Shown: one piece after another, positions 26,982 through 36,092 of the stretch
How positions within the stretch are numbered: the stretch's first letter is position 1
How the letters are laid out: each line of letters opens with the position of its first letter
NCBI GenBank assembly: GCA_964577115.1
Contig: CAZNXJ010000026.1
Span: 1-64,000, forward strand
Direction of reading: 5' to 3'
Source of the DNA: CAZNXJ01 sp964577115
GTDB taxonomy: Bacteria > Planctomycetota > Planctomycetia > Pirellulales > Pirellulaceae
Length of the DNA stretch: 64,000 nt
Program-made: the position numbers and the translations under genes
The notes under the pieces: model-generated
What the model saw: the letters and a program-made list of their open reading frames with translations, nothing else
Databases searched by the model: none
What the model was told of the DNA's origin: nothing

Positions 26982-27794
26982 TTAGGGCTTGAGTTTTGGC
27001 GCGAGCACCAGACGCACGCGGGTGCCGGTAGCCGGTATATTTTCGGTAAACGCTTCGAACAGCAGCGCGTCATCGGCCTGCGTGCTTTCAACAGGGATGT
27101 CGAGCGTTGCGGTAGGAAAATTCGAAACGCAAATGAAATCACCGCTGTCGCCGTGGTACCGCCGCTGCCCGGTCTCGTCGACCCAAAAGCCGCTGCCGGC
27201 GAATACCCACGGGGATTCCATGGCTTTGCCCGTGCGTACGTCGCGGACCCACTTTTGAGCGCGCGTTTTTTGCGGCTTCCCTTCCTTGTCGCGCCACAGG
27301 ACCCAGATGTCGACTTCCGTGCCGGTGGGCGGTTGGTACTCGGGGCGAAACTTCACGGGTGTTCCTGGCTGAGCTCCCACGGCAATCAGCGCGGCATGCA
27401 CGATCGACGCGGGCACATCGACGGCCACCACCGATTCGTGCTCCTTCGTCTGTTTCGGGCAGGCAAACATCTCCAGGGTTCCGCGGCGCAGCGCGACCGA
27501 TCCATCCACGATTACGAGCTTGCGTTCCCGATCAATCCAGGCTTTGCCTTGCGGGGTCAGCGCAATCAGGCCCGGTAACGGGCTCGCGGTCGCCGAGCGA
27601 TCGCTGCTGTTGGCGTCTGCTTGTTCGGCCGCGGCCGGAACCACGGCATCGTCCACGAGATCAGGCTCAGTGCTGGTCGGTGCAGCAGCCGGCGGTGCAT
27701 CGGTCGCGGGATCCTGAGCGACCGCCAGCGCGGTGAGGCTCAGCACGCCGATGGCGAAGACAATCGCTCGGCGTTTTTTCATCCACGTATTCAT
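26982..27794 (-). CDS. Exported YdjY-domain protein
   Basis: This 270-residue secreted protein has a signal peptide (MNTWMKKRRAIVFAIGVLSL, cleaved near AVA-Q). An acidic/Pro linker and a YdjY-type domain follow: WIDRERKLVIVDGSVALRRG, LEMFACPKQTKEHESVVAV, and GTEVDIWVLWRDKEGKPQ. YdjY domains are recurrent in planctomycete exported proteins and their function is unknown. AGGAGA eight bases upstream supports the ATG. A near-consensus promoter lies about 90 bases upstream and probably serves the following minus-strand genes too. Confidence 0.85.
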   Translation of the reverse strand: MNTWMKKRRAIVFAIGVLSLTALAVAQDPATDAPPAAAPTSTEPDLVDDAVVPAAAEQADANSSDRSATASPLPGLIALTPQGKAWIDRERKLVIVDGSVALRRGTLEMFACPKQTKEHESVVAVDVPASIVHAALIAVGAQPGTPVKFRPEYQPPTGTEVDIWVLWRDKEGKPQKTRAQKWVRDVRTGKAMESPWVFAGSGFWVDETGQRRYHGDSGDFICVSNFPTATLDIPVESTQADDALLFEAFTENIPATGTRVRLVLAPKLKP

Positions 27795-27884
27795 CGACTG
27801 TTTCTCCTGCGAAAGTGCCGGGGACTAGAGTCCCCCGCAGGGACGCGATAATCTACAGATTCGCACCGCTCCTATCCACGCGGC

Positions 27885-27915
27885 ATTGTATCACTTCCGC
27901 TTGGAGCAGTGTCAA
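27885..27915 (-). promoter_or_regulatory. Sigma70-like promoter for the ydjY-like gene
   Basis: On the minus strand a perfect TTGACA (27915-27910) and TACAAT (27890-27885) flank a 19-base spacer, with TGA just before the -10 box. The spacer is two bases longer than ideal, which the near-consensus boxes may offset. The leader to the ATG at 27794 would be about 85 bases. Confidence 0.55.
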
Positions 27916-27969
27916 AGAGCCGCAATAAGCGGTACCGATGCGAACGTTTGGGACGTCAGAGGATGAATC

Positions 27970-28815
27970 ATGAGCCAGCGGCCCCAGGCGGCGAGTGCGC
28001 CCGCCGAGATCTCATTGACGCCGGTCGAGGGCTGGCACTGCACGCACTTCTTCTATCGGCTTGATCGCGCGGCGCTCGCGCGGCTTGACACCGAGGCCAT
28101 TCAGGCCGGTCGCCGCCAGGCGCTTGCCATCCTCGATCCGCAGAGCGAAGAGGCCCCCGAGCGGCTTCAGGTCAGCATTGTGTCGGGGCATAAGGCCGAC
28201 TTGGCCCTAATGGTCATGGATCCTGACCCGCTCAAGATCGACACGGTACATCAGCGGCTACTCGCCAGCGAACTTGGACCGTGCCTGCTTCCCGTCTATT
28301 CGTTCGTTTCGATTACGGAAATATCCGAATACGTTCCGACCGTCGAGCAGTACGCCGAGCGCCTGAAGGCGGAAGGCGAGGACGAGAATGGCCCGGCGTT
28401 CCAGGCGAAGGTGAAGGCTTACTCGGCGCGCGAACCGATGATGCGGCGCCAGCGGCTCACGCCCGACTTCCCCGAGTGGCCGGCCACTTGCTTCTACCCG
28501 ATGAATAAAAAGCGGAAGGTCGGCGAGAACTGGTTCCTGCTCGGGTTCGACGAGCGGAATCGGATGATGGCCGAGCATGCGCGGAGCGGCATGGAGTTCG
28601 CCGGGAAGGTCCAGCAATTGATTACCGTCGGCGTGGGGCTGGACGACTGGGAATGGGGCGTCACGCTCTGGGCTCGCAATCCCCAGTTCCTCAAAGACAT
28701 CGTCTATCGCATGCGCTTCGACGAAGCCAGCGCGCGCTACGCGGAATTTGGGCCGTTTTATACGAGCTACATCATGAGTCCCGCGCAGGCGCTCGAGCAC
28801 CTGCGCATTCTTTAG
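27970..28815 (+). CDS. hemQ: HemQ-like coproheme decarboxylase (chlorite-dismutase family)
   Basis: HemQ converts coproheme to haem b in the coproporphyrin-dependent pathway. This 281-residue protein has the chlorite-dismutase-fold signature: HCTHFFYRLDRAAL near the start, AHKAD-like SGHKADLALMVMDPDPL, and RNRMMAEHARSGMEF with the candidate haem-ligand His203. GVGLDDWEWGVTLWA and FGPFYTSYIM follow. Gln/Arg distal residues cannot be assigned by eye. HemQ in Planctomycetes fits their use of coproporphyrin-type haem synthesis. The gene is alone on plus and converges on the PrkA cluster. Confidence 0.88.
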   Translation: MSQRPQAASAPAEISLTPVEGWHCTHFFYRLDRAALARLDTEAIQAGRRQALAILDPQSEEAPERLQVSIVSGHKADLALMVMDPDPLKIDTVHQRLLASELGPCLLPVYSFVSITEISEYVPTVEQYAERLKAEGEDENGPAFQAKVKAYSAREPMMRRQRLTPDFPEWPATCFYPMNKKRKVGENWFLLGFDERNRMMAEHARSGMEFAGKVQQLITVGVGLDDWEWGVTLWARNPQFLKDIVYRMRFDEASARYAEFGPFYTSYIMSPAQALEHLRIL

Positions 28816-28885
28816 CCGGCACTTTCACGAGCCGTACCGGGTAAGGCGGATCCGAGCAACATGCCCAGCGCCGCTCGGCGACAGC

Positions 28886-28905
28886 CTCCGCCTAGCGGAG
28901 CTTTT
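28886..28905 (+). terminator. Short hairpin with T-run after hemQ
   Basis: CTCCGC (28886-28891), loop CTA and GCGGAG (28895-28900) are followed by CTTTT. The loop contains the stop codon of the opposite-strand gene at 28892. With only six stem pairs it is a modest intrinsic terminator candidate. Confidence 0.45.
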
Positions 28906-29377
28906 CGGCGGCTTGCACGAAGTCGTCGATCAGACGCCGGAAGACTTCATGCGTGAGCTGCATGTCGATCGGCGTGCGCGGTTCCCCGCGCGGTGCCGAA
29001 TAGCGCTGGAGGCGCAGGCCCGTGGGCGCGACGAGCAGTTCGTAGTACCGGCTGGCCGACTGGACGCGCTGCGGCTCGGTCGATCGCAGCTGCGCTTCCA
29101 CCCGTTCGGTGTCGATTTCGATCAGGCTGAGCGGCTCGAGCAAGTAGCGAATCTGCTGACTAAGCCAATGGCTGACGCGACGAATACGTTCCAGGTCGCG
29201 GTGCTCGGCAGAGATTGCAAGGCGGAGCTCTTGTGCCAGGCAGCCAATCCGGTCGACTGCCGCCAGGGGGCAGTAGAGCCGGCCGACCGGCAGAGCGACA
29301 TCGAGAACCTCACGATCCGGCGGCGGGTTGGTTTGAAGGCGTTCGAGTTGTTGTTCAAGTTGTGGGGTTACCCGCAT
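28892..29377 (-). CDS. 161-residue protein at the end of the PrkA/SpoVR cluster
   Basis: I do not recognise this cytoplasmic 161-residue protein. It is helical, Leu/Arg/Glu-rich and starts with ATG behind a very strong GGGAGGAG site, which shows it is a real gene. A hydrophobic segment VLDVALPVGRLYCPLAAVDRIG (in two parts: VLDVALPVGRLYC and LAAVDRIG) precedes charged helices, and a mixed alpha/beta C-terminus carries SASRYYELLVAPTGLRL. No signal peptide or membrane helix. It lies 65 bases after spoVR, so it is likely the last gene of a five-gene unit and may be a SpoVR/PrkA accessory. Confidence 0.72.
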   Translation of the reverse strand: MRVTPQLEQQLERLQTNPPPDREVLDVALPVGRLYCPLAAVDRIGCLAQELRLAISAEHRDLERIRRVSHWLSQQIRYLLEPLSLIEIDTERVEAQLRSTEPQRVQSASRYYELLVAPTGLRLQRYSAPRGEPRTPIDMQLTHEVFRRLIDDFVQAAEKLR

Positions 29378-29442
29378 GGCTGCTCCTCCCGATCAATAGC
29401 ACGATCCGGCGGCGTCATGCCCCGGCGACGGTCGACCTCGCA

Positions 29443-30978
29443 TTACATCGTCGCGGCGACCATTTGATTGGTTTTCTCTTGATGGAATTGCGATCCGTCG
29501 TAGGACAACACCGTGACATGATCCTCCAGCACGGTTTCGATATGCACGGGGCGCGTCCAGAGCCGATACAGGTTTTTCAGCGTGTCGGCTGCGTAGGACA
29601 GTTTCAGTTCAACGCCCGCGTAGCGGTGCTCGAGATAGAGTTCACCGCGATTGCGGTAATTGCCGTCCTTCACGTAAATAATGGGACGGCCCAGGTTGGT
29701 CAGGTTGAACAGAAGCCGCTGCTTGATCTGCTCGAACTGCCGGCTCTCGATCTCGTAGTAGCCGGTGTCGTTGTTGTAGCCGAACGAGAACATCTTGTAG
29801 CGACGGCAGAAGTCGAGCGTCAGGAACTCGTCGATGAACGTCAGGTCGTTGTGAATCCGACGAACTTCGAAGATTTTCTCGCGCCCGAGCCCCGCGCCGG
29901 TGTTCCATTCGAGCTTCTCGCGATAATCGTCGCACTGTTCGTATTCGTCGCCAAAGCACCCGCGGTTCCAGCGGTCTTCGATATCGCGGAACAGTTCGAC
30001 GCCGAGCTTGTACGGGTTGAGACGCGTCGGTGAACTGGCGAGTGTGCCGCTGCAGTGGTCCGCGTAGCAGATCAGGTCAGCCGGCTCGATGCCGTGACGC
30101 GTCATGATGGTCGAGTGCCAGTACGTGGCCCAGCCCTCGTTCATGATCTTGGTCTGACCTTGGGGAGCGAAGTAGTAAGCTTCATCGCGGATGATCGACA
30201 GCACATCGGCTTCCCACGGCCTCAGCGGCGCGTTCTCGAGAATGAATAACATCACATCGCGCAGGGGTTCTTCGGGGAACCGCTGCTTCTGCTGCATCTG
30301 CTCGCGCAATTTCATCCGCTGTTCAGCGAGCACCTCCGGCGGGTTGATGAACGAATCCATGTACTCTTTCGCCTGGAAACGCACATCGGCGACCGGCTCT
30401 TCCATTTCCGTGTTATCCGGGAAATGGTAGCGCGTTGGCGTCTCCGGGACCCGCCGGATAAACGGCGAGTAGATGTCGATTAGGTCCTCGATGCTCAAAC
30501 ACGCATCAATGAACTCCTCGACTTCCTCCACGCCGAACCGATCCATGTAGCGGCGAATGCGGTTGCCGTGGTTTGCCATCTCGTCGATCATTTTCCGGTT
30601 CGTCTGGCTGAACCAGTAGTTGCACTTGAAGAAGTCACAGTGCCCATAGACGTGCGCCATGACCAGTTTGTGATCCGTCATGGCATTGCTCGACAGCAGA
30701 TACGCAAAGCACGGATCATTGTTGATGACGAGTTCGTAGATCTTCTGTAAGCCATACGAGTAGCCCTTCTGGAGCCGCTCGTATTCCATGCCGAACCGCC
30801 AGTGCGGATATCGCGTGGGAAAGCCCCCATACGCGGCAATCGCGTTCAGCTCGTCCCAGTCGACCAGTTCGAAGATCGTCGGGAAGAAGTCGAGCCCGTA
30901 GTGGCGAGCCCACTGTTCCATTTGCCGCTGGACTTCGACCAGCTCGGGTGGCAGGGTTCGGTTCGTTCGGATGGCCAT
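29443..30978 (-). CDS. spoVR: SpoVR-family protein
   Basis: SpoVR/YcgB proteins accompany the PrkA kinase and DUF444 proteins and affect spore cortex or stationary-phase survival; their biochemistry is unknown. This 511-residue protein has family phrases: GLDFFPTIFELVDWDELN, GYSYGLQKIYELVINNDPC, MAHVYGHCDFFK with conserved His, WEADVLSIIRDEAYYFAPQ, and IMNEGWATYWHS near NPYKLGVELFRDIEDRW. The length is usual. The ATG at 30978 has GAAGGA ten bases upstream; a TTG three codons earlier is less likely. It follows the 64-residue gene in the cluster. Confidence 0.95.
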   Translation of the reverse strand: MAIRTNRTLPPELVEVQRQMEQWARHYGLDFFPTIFELVDWDELNAIAAYGGFPTRYPHWRFGMEYERLQKGYSYGLQKIYELVINNDPCFAYLLSSNAMTDHKLVMAHVYGHCDFFKCNYWFSQTNRKMIDEMANHGNRIRRYMDRFGVEEVEEFIDACLSIEDLIDIYSPFIRRVPETPTRYHFPDNTEMEEPVADVRFQAKEYMDSFINPPEVLAEQRMKLREQMQQKQRFPEEPLRDVMLFILENAPLRPWEADVLSIIRDEAYYFAPQGQTKIMNEGWATYWHSTIMTRHGIEPADLICYADHCSGTLASSPTRLNPYKLGVELFRDIEDRWNRGCFGDEYEQCDDYREKLEWNTGAGLGREKIFEVRRIHNDLTFIDEFLTLDFCRRYKMFSFGYNNDTGYYEIESRQFEQIKQRLLFNLTNLGRPIIYVKDGNYRNRGELYLEHRYAGVELKLSYAADTLKNLYRLWTRPVHIETVLEDHVTVLSYDGSQFHQEKTNQMVAATM

Positions 30979-31074
30979 AAGTGTCAAGTCCTTCGCCGGC
31001 GAGCGACGTGAGGTGGCAGGCGTGATGCGCCGTGGTTGTCGAGCCGTTATGGCCCGACGAGTGGGGACTGCTGG

Positions 31075-31269
31075 TTAGACGGGACGCACTTCAAAACGCT
31101 GCCGATCGAGTTGCCGGATGACGTCCCACAACCGCGGCAGCTCGTCGCATAACTGTGCGCGAGCTTGATCCACGGCTTGCTCGGGATCGCGAGCTTCAAC
31201 GGTCAGTTGATGGTGCCCCACCGTGACCTGAAACTTCTGAAGTGGTTGTCGATCGTCCCAGCGAATCAT
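31075..31269 (-). CDS. 64-residue conserved-position protein between DUF444 and SpoVR
   Basis: This small cytoplasmic protein starts at ATG 31269 behind an almost perfect Shine-Dalgarno at 31275-31282. Its sequence (QPLQKFQVTVGHHQLTVEA, then DPEQAVDQARAQLCDELPRLW) predicts a beta hairpin followed by two helices. Position and translation signal argue that it is expressed with prkA, DUF444 and spoVR. No family is recognised. It could be an adaptor or inhibitor of the kinase complex, which is inference only. An in-frame upstream extension of 26 codons has no start signal. Confidence 0.75.
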   Translation of the reverse strand: MIRWDDRQPLQKFQVTVGHHQLTVEARDPEQAVDQARAQLCDELPRLWDVIRQLDRQRFEVRPV

Positions 31270-31274
31270 CTCGC

Positions 31275-31282
31275 ACCTCCTC
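31275..31282 (-). promoter_or_regulatory. Strong ribosome binding site of the 64-residue gene
   Basis: On the minus strand GAGGAGGT lies five bases before ATG 31269. This is the strongest evidence that the short frame is translated, and it fixes its start. Confidence 0.8.
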
Positions 31283-31414
31283 TGCCCACTTCGCCGTCCG
31301 GGCGAATAGCGCGCCAAATTCAATGTTGTCGTACTCGGGATCTCCAAAACGTGGTGTCAGCCTTGCGCTCCCCAACCAGGCCGCAGCGATGGGCGGCGGC
31401 CCCAGCCCGGCAGC

Positions 31415-32521
31415 TCATTTCCCCGTTCCCAAGAACGCGCGGATCGCGTCGTAGATCGCCTCCTTGCTTTCGATCTCGGCGAGGATCAGCCGTTCTTCGG
31501 AATGTTCGAGCGAAATTTTCAGCGACCGCAGGAACTCGCCGCTCCCGTACGGACTTTCCACCTGCCCGTAGCAGAACAGGTTCGACCGGGGGAGCAGCTC
31601 GTCGCGCAGCAGCTGGAGCGCTTGCTTGCTGTCTTCGCCCCAGTTGTCGCCGTCTGAGAATTGAAAGCAGTACACGTTCCAATCCTCGGCCGGGAACTCT
31701 TCCTGGAGCATCTGAGCGCAGACGCGGTACGCCGAGCTAATGCGCGTCCCGCCGCTTTCGCGCGTATGGTAAAACGTGTGCTCGTCGACCTGTTTGGCGG
31801 CGGCATCATGGATGATGTAGCGCCGTTCAACGCCCTCGTACTGGCTCTTCAGCCACGCATCGATCCAGAATGCGCACGTGCGCACGATCTGTTTCTGCTC
31901 GTCGCCCATCGAACCCGACACGTCCATCATGTAAACGATCAGGGCGTTGGCTTCGGGTTCGGAGGTCGTGCGCCACGAGCGATACCGGCGGTCGTCCTTG
32001 ATGGGAATGACCTTCGGCTGCTGTGCGTTGTAGCTGCCATCGACCAGTTGCCGCCGGAGAGCGGCGACGTAGGTGCGGCGGAAGTGACGCAGGGACTCCG
32101 GTCCCGTACGGCGGATGCTGGAATAACGCGTCTTCTCCTGCTTTACATTGGCGTGCCCCTTCGGTTCGATGCGCGGCAAGGCGAGCTCGTCGCCGAGGAT
32201 GGCGGCGAGCTCGTCGAGCGTTACGTCGACTTCGAGCACATGCGCCCCCGGATCGGATCCGGCGGATCCCAGGCCCTGGTCGTCATCGCCGCGGCTGATG
32301 GGTTGGCCGATTTCGCCCTCCCCCTGCCCTACTCCGCCGCTGCCGTTTTCGCCGTAGCGAAAATGGGGCACATCGAGGTGTGGGATGGGGATACTGACGA
32401 GATCTCGTCCCTTGCGGCCGATCATTTCCCCGTTGGTGACGTACTTGCGGAGATTCTGACGAATACGCCCCCGCACGATGGCACGAAACCGGGATTGGTC
32501 ATGATCTATCTTGTCCACCAT
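31415..32521 (-). CDS. yeaH: DUF444 / YeaH-YhbH family protein with VWA domain
   Basis: This 368-residue cytoplasmic protein is the DUF444 partner of PrkA-type kinases (YeaH in E. coli, YhbH in Bacillus). The N-terminus contains DQSRFRAIVRGRIRQNLRKY, typical of the family. The C-terminal von Willebrand A fold has the metal-adhesion motif DVSGSMG and later THFYHTRESGGTRISSAY-like residues. GGAAGGTG seven bases upstream supports ATG 32521 over a GTG two codons earlier. It starts 53 bases after the prkA stop and precedes the 64-residue gene. Confidence 0.95.
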   Translation of the reverse strand: MVDKIDHDQSRFRAIVRGRIRQNLRKYVTNGEMIGRKGRDLVSIPIPHLDVPHFRYGENGSGGVGQGEGEIGQPISRGDDDQGLGSAGSDPGAHVLEVDVTLDELAAILGDELALPRIEPKGHANVKQEKTRYSSIRRTGPESLRHFRRTYVAALRRQLVDGSYNAQQPKVIPIKDDRRYRSWRTTSEPEANALIVYMMDVSGSMGDEQKQIVRTCAFWIDAWLKSQYEGVERRYIIHDAAAKQVDEHTFYHTRESGGTRISSAYRVCAQMLQEEFPAEDWNVYCFQFSDGDNWGEDSKQALQLLRDELLPRSNLFCYGQVESPYGSGEFLRSLKISLEHSEERLILAEIESKEAIYDAIRAFLGTGK

Positions 32522-32574
32522 GCACACTCACCTTCCGTCCGAGCGAAGCGCCTCACGCGGCACGGGTCTCGGGC

Positions 32575-34620
32575 TTAACGGTCCTTGGTGTCGCCGCGCG
32601 CAAAGATGCTGGCCACGTAATTCAGCACGTCGGTTGCGCTTTCTTCGTCGTACCCGTAGTCGCGGATCAGCCGGCTCTTGACCACGTCGATCTTCGCCTG
32701 CGTATCCTGATCCACGACGTTCGAGACGAGGCTCGTCAACTTGATCGAGTCCTTTTGGTCTTCGAACAGTTTGAGTTGCAGCGCTTTGTAGAGGCGTTCG
32801 TTCGAGCGGTAGTCGAAAACCTTCCCGTCGATCGACAGAGCGCCGATGTAGTTCATGATTTCGCGGCGGAAATCATCCTTGCGGCTTTCTGGAATGTCGA
32901 TCTTCTCTTCGATCGACCGCATCAGCCGCTCGTCGGGATCCTCGTACTGCCCGGTAAACTTGTTCTTCACCTTCTCGCGCTGCGTGTAGGCCTTGACGTT
33001 GTCGATGTAGTTGCCGCAGAGACGCTTCAGCGCGTCCTCGTCGGCGGCAATCGCTCGTTGCACTTCGTTCTTCACGATGTTTTCGTATTCCTCCTTCACG
33101 ACGCCGAGCAGCTCGCGGTATCGGTTGCGCAACTCCTCGCTCGTGATCAGCGAATGGTGCTTCAGTCCCGCTTCCAATTCGTTGAGCACCATGAAGGGGT
33201 TAATCGACTTGGCGTCGTGATGAGCGACCAGGGCGTTCGAGATCTTGTCCTGAACGTAGCGGGGGCTGATTCCCATCATGCCTTCGTTGGTCGCTTCGGC
33301 GCGCAGTTCCTTGATGTTCTCCTCCGTGAAGCCGGGAAGGGTTTTCCCGTTGTAGAGCTTGAGCTTTTGGAGGAGCGTGAGCCCTGCGTTCTTGGGTTCT
33401 TCGAGCCGCGTGAGCACGGCCCACATGGCGGCCATTTCGATCGTGTGTGGGGCGATGTGCTTGCCGTGCACACGTTCTTTGTTGTAGTCCTTCTCGTAAA
33501 TCTTGATCTCGTCGCTGAGCCGCGTGACGTACGGCACGTCGATCTTTACGGTCCGGTCGCGCAGAGCTTCCATAAATTCGTTGTTCTGCAAGCGGCGGTA
33601 TTCGGGCTCGTTCGTGTGCCCGAGAATCACTTCGTCGATGTCCGTCTGAGCGAACTTTTTCGGTTTGATCTTGTGCTCTTGGCTTGCGCCGAGCAGGTCG
33701 TAGAGGAAGGCGACGTCGAGTTTCAGCATTTCAATGAACTCGATGAGCCCGCGGTTGGCGATGTTGAATTCGCCGTCGAAGTTGAACGCGCGCGGGTCGC
33801 TGTCGCTGCCGAACTCGGCGATTTTCCGGTAGTTGATGTCGCCCGTCAGTTCCGTCGAGTCCTGGTTCTTTTCATCCTTGGGCTGGAACGTTCCGATGCC
33901 GACGCGGTCTTTCTCGGAGAGAATCACGCGGCGGACGCGCACTTCTTCGATCACCTTCGTCCAATCGCCGCCGTGCTTCTTCAGGCGCTGTTCGAACATG
34001 AAGCGGCAGTACGGGTCGAGGTCGCCGCGGATGCGGACGAGGTAGTCTTCGGGCGTGCGGCCCTCGTTCAACTTCTGCTCGACGTCGCGCCGGAACCGCT
34101 GCGGCACCAGGTGCAGCGGCTCTTCGTTCATCGGGCACCAATGGATGTCGCCCGTTTCTTCGTCGTACCAGCCGAGCGTATAGAGGGCGCCTTCGTCTTT
34201 GGCGCTGTAACGTTCCAGGCCCTTCTTGAGCAGCCGGGCGATCGTGCTCTTGCTGCTGCCGACGGGGCCGTGGAGCAGCAGCACGCGCCGCTCGATCCCG
34301 TAGCCTTTCGCGGCACTCTTGAGCGCATTGACGAGCGCTTCGGTGGTTTCGTCGAGCCCGAACACGGCGTCACGCCCGTTGTCGTCCGGATCATCGAAGA
34401 AGCGGTAATGAATGCGCCGTTCGCCTCGATGCGGCTCGTACACATCCATCCCGTAGCTGACGATCATGTCATACAGTCGTTCATAGGCGTTGCGCGTGAC
34501 CTTGGGATTGGTGTGGACCAAATCCAAGTACTCGGCAAAGGTGCCCGTCCAATTCTCCTTGCGGTACTGCTCAAGATCCTGGTTCTTCGCGACCAAGTTG
34601 ATGATTTCGCGCCCGCTCAT
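32575..34620 (-). CDS. prkA: PrkA-family serine protein kinase / AAA+ protein
   Basis: PrkA (YeaG in E. coli) is a stress- and starvation-linked kinase with an AAA+ module, although some members act as proteases. This 681-residue protein has the Walker A motif GPVGSSKST, the preceding FGLDETTEALVNAL segment, sensor/arginine-finger region, and the C-terminal PrkA domain with long helices (ERVHGKHIAPHTIEMAAMWAVL, split: ERVHGKHIAPHTIEM). GGAGG 14 bases upstream supports ATG 34620. The frame stays open for 162 further codons upstream, but that sequence is not PrkA-like. It is the first gene of the cluster. Confidence 0.96.
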   Translation of the reverse strand: MSGREIINLVAKNQDLEQYRKENWTGTFAEYLDLVHTNPKVTRNAYERLYDMIVSYGMDVYEPHRGERRIHYRFFDDPDDNGRDAVFGLDETTEALVNALKSAAKGYGIERRVLLLHGPVGSSKSTIARLLKKGLERYSAKDEGALYTLGWYDEETGDIHWCPMNEEPLHLVPQRFRRDVEQKLNEGRTPEDYLVRIRGDLDPYCRFMFEQRLKKHGGDWTKVIEEVRVRRVILSEKDRVGIGTFQPKDEKNQDSTELTGDINYRKIAEFGSDSDPRAFNFDGEFNIANRGLIEFIEMLKLDVAFLYDLLGASQEHKIKPKKFAQTDIDEVILGHTNEPEYRRLQNNEFMEALRDRTVKIDVPYVTRLSDEIKIYEKDYNKERVHGKHIAPHTIEMAAMWAVLTRLEEPKNAGLTLLQKLKLYNGKTLPGFTEENIKELRAEATNEGMMGISPRYVQDKISNALVAHHDAKSINPFMVLNELEAGLKHHSLITSEELRNRYRELLGVVKEEYENIVKNEVQRAIAADEDALKRLCGNYIDNVKAYTQREKVKNKFTGQYEDPDERLMRSIEEKIDIPESRKDDFRREIMNYIGALSIDGKVFDYRSNERLYKALQLKLFEDQKDSIKLTSLVSNVVDQDTQAKIDVVKSRLIRDYGYDEESATDVLNYVASIFARGDTKDR

Positions 34621-35651
34621 CCTCAGTTGCCTCCGGATTCCGCGTTTCGTTTCAGTCGCGGCCCGCTGTCCCGCCGCGCCGCGGCTGTCTCGAACCCAGT
34701 CGGTGATTGCCCCGCTTCGCCCCATGCGCGGAGCGTGGCGTAGTTGCGAATCGATGTTTTCGATCGTTGGCAAGTGCTGCGCCACCTCACACGCGTTTTC
34801 TCGCGTTCCGCAAACCGACCGCGCAGCACGGAGCGCTTCCAGGGAAACAAGAAACCCCGGCAAACCGTGAGCGAGGTGGCCATCGGCGACGCGAGCAAGC
34901 GTCAGAGACCCGTGAAGAGGTTCGCTTCCGGCGAACGTGTCTGGGCGCCCAGTGATGGCGGCGACAGAACTTGCAAAAGATCGTTGTACGGGTAACCGGG
35001 GCTGGTGGAGAAAACCTCGCGCACCCGGCGCGACGGCGCCTTCGACAACGGATTCGATTGCGCTACCAAAGATGGCGACGGCCGACACGGTCCCTCGCCG
35101 CCCCATCCTTTCTCCGCTACCGTCCCCGATCTAAAGATTAATTCGAACTTGCCAGACCGGCAATATCGGCTTGCGCCGCGCGACCCTTTTTTCTTCCCCG
35201 AGAGCGCTCAACAAGTGACGGAATGCTTTATGAGATAACATCTTAGGGGTTCAGCCGAAATTCCCTGCAAACTTTGCGCCCCACTGACAAGACACGTAAG
35301 ACAAGAGGGATAGAGGAACCGGGAACGCGGTAAACCTGGGTGTTCACACTGCAACGGAAGGCGCCGGGGGGGCAGCGAGTCGAGGCGGCAGGTTTGGGAA
35401 TCGGGGGCGCGCGGACGGGCGGTGGGCCCGATGGGTGCCGAGCGATTCCGCGAAGGAAAACGCTCCCCGAGCTTCGAATCCTCACCGGCCGTTTCCGAAT
35501 CTCCGTTACCAGGTCCGACTTCCGCTATATCTTCCGCATCTTGATCGTTGTGAGCAGTCGGGTTAGGCTGATCGCCGTACCGCATGCATGACGCGAGCGG
35601 TTCCATCGGCTGCGGCATTCGCGGCGCGCAAGGTGTGGGGAACGAAGACTG
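34621..35651. other. 1031-base divergent region between prkA and the receiver gene
   Basis: No gene is recognisable. The prkA frame remains open to 35106, but its sequence is Arg/Ala-rich without family features, so I treat it as non-coding. AT-rich DNA near 35130-35240, with a TTGCC...GGCAA dyad at 35149-35163, is the most promoter-like part. A long prkA leader is possible. The receiver gene's promoter must also be here; TTGATC at about 35552 is only a weak candidate. Confidence 0.55.
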
Positions 35652-36056
35652 ATGGCTGATACGAAGGCGAACGAAACGGCCGAGGCCAAGGCGAAACGCA
35701 TTCTGATCGTGGACGATGACGCGGAGATCATCGAGGCGATGCGTTTTGCGCTCGAAGCGAAAGGCTATCAGATCCTCGTCGCACGCGACGGCAACCAGGG
35801 CCTGGCCATGGCCGAGCGTGAAAATCCCGATTTGATCATCCTGGACATGATGATGCCCAAGCGGAGCGGCTTTTTAGTGCTTGAAAAGCTTCGCCGGAGC
35901 CACCCCATCCCCGTGCGCGTCATCATGATCACCGCCAACGAAGGCAGCCGGCACAAGGTTTATGCGGAAATGCTGGGCGTCGACGACTATATCCGCAAGC
36001 CGTTTGCTATGGACCGGCTCGTCGAAAGCGTTCAGCGTTTGCTCGCCGGCGTGTAG
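35652..36056 (+). CDS. Stand-alone response-regulator receiver protein
   Basis: This 134-residue cytoplasmic CheY-like protein lacks an output domain. It has the acidic pocket DDD at residues 21-23, phosphoacceptor Asp65 in LIILDMMMP, Thr94 in MITA and Lys116 in RKPF, so it should be phosphorylated by a histidine kinase. The first 16 residues are a charged tail. No kinase is adjacent. The nearest genes are prkA (divergent) and a PHP hydrolase (convergent), which do not define its pathway. Confidence 0.93.
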   Translation: MADTKANETAEAKAKRILIVDDDAEIIEAMRFALEAKGYQILVARDGNQGLAMAERENPDLIILDMMMPKRSGFLVLEKLRRSHPIPVRVIMITANEGSRHKVYAEMLGVDDYIRKPFAMDRLVESVQRLLAGV

Positions 36057-36092
36057 CCACGCACCGCCCACTCGCTCCGCGGGAAAAGATCA

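Noticed and set aside
32755..34743. Long plus-strand open frame (662 codons) opposite prkA
   Set aside because: Antisense to a gene with clear PrkA motifs; Val/Phe-rich composition is that of a complementary-strand artefact.
34621..35106. N-terminal extension of prkA by 162 codons
   Set aside because: No PrkA homologue has such an extension and the sequence is Arg/Ala-rich; GGAGG before ATG 34620 fits the normal start.
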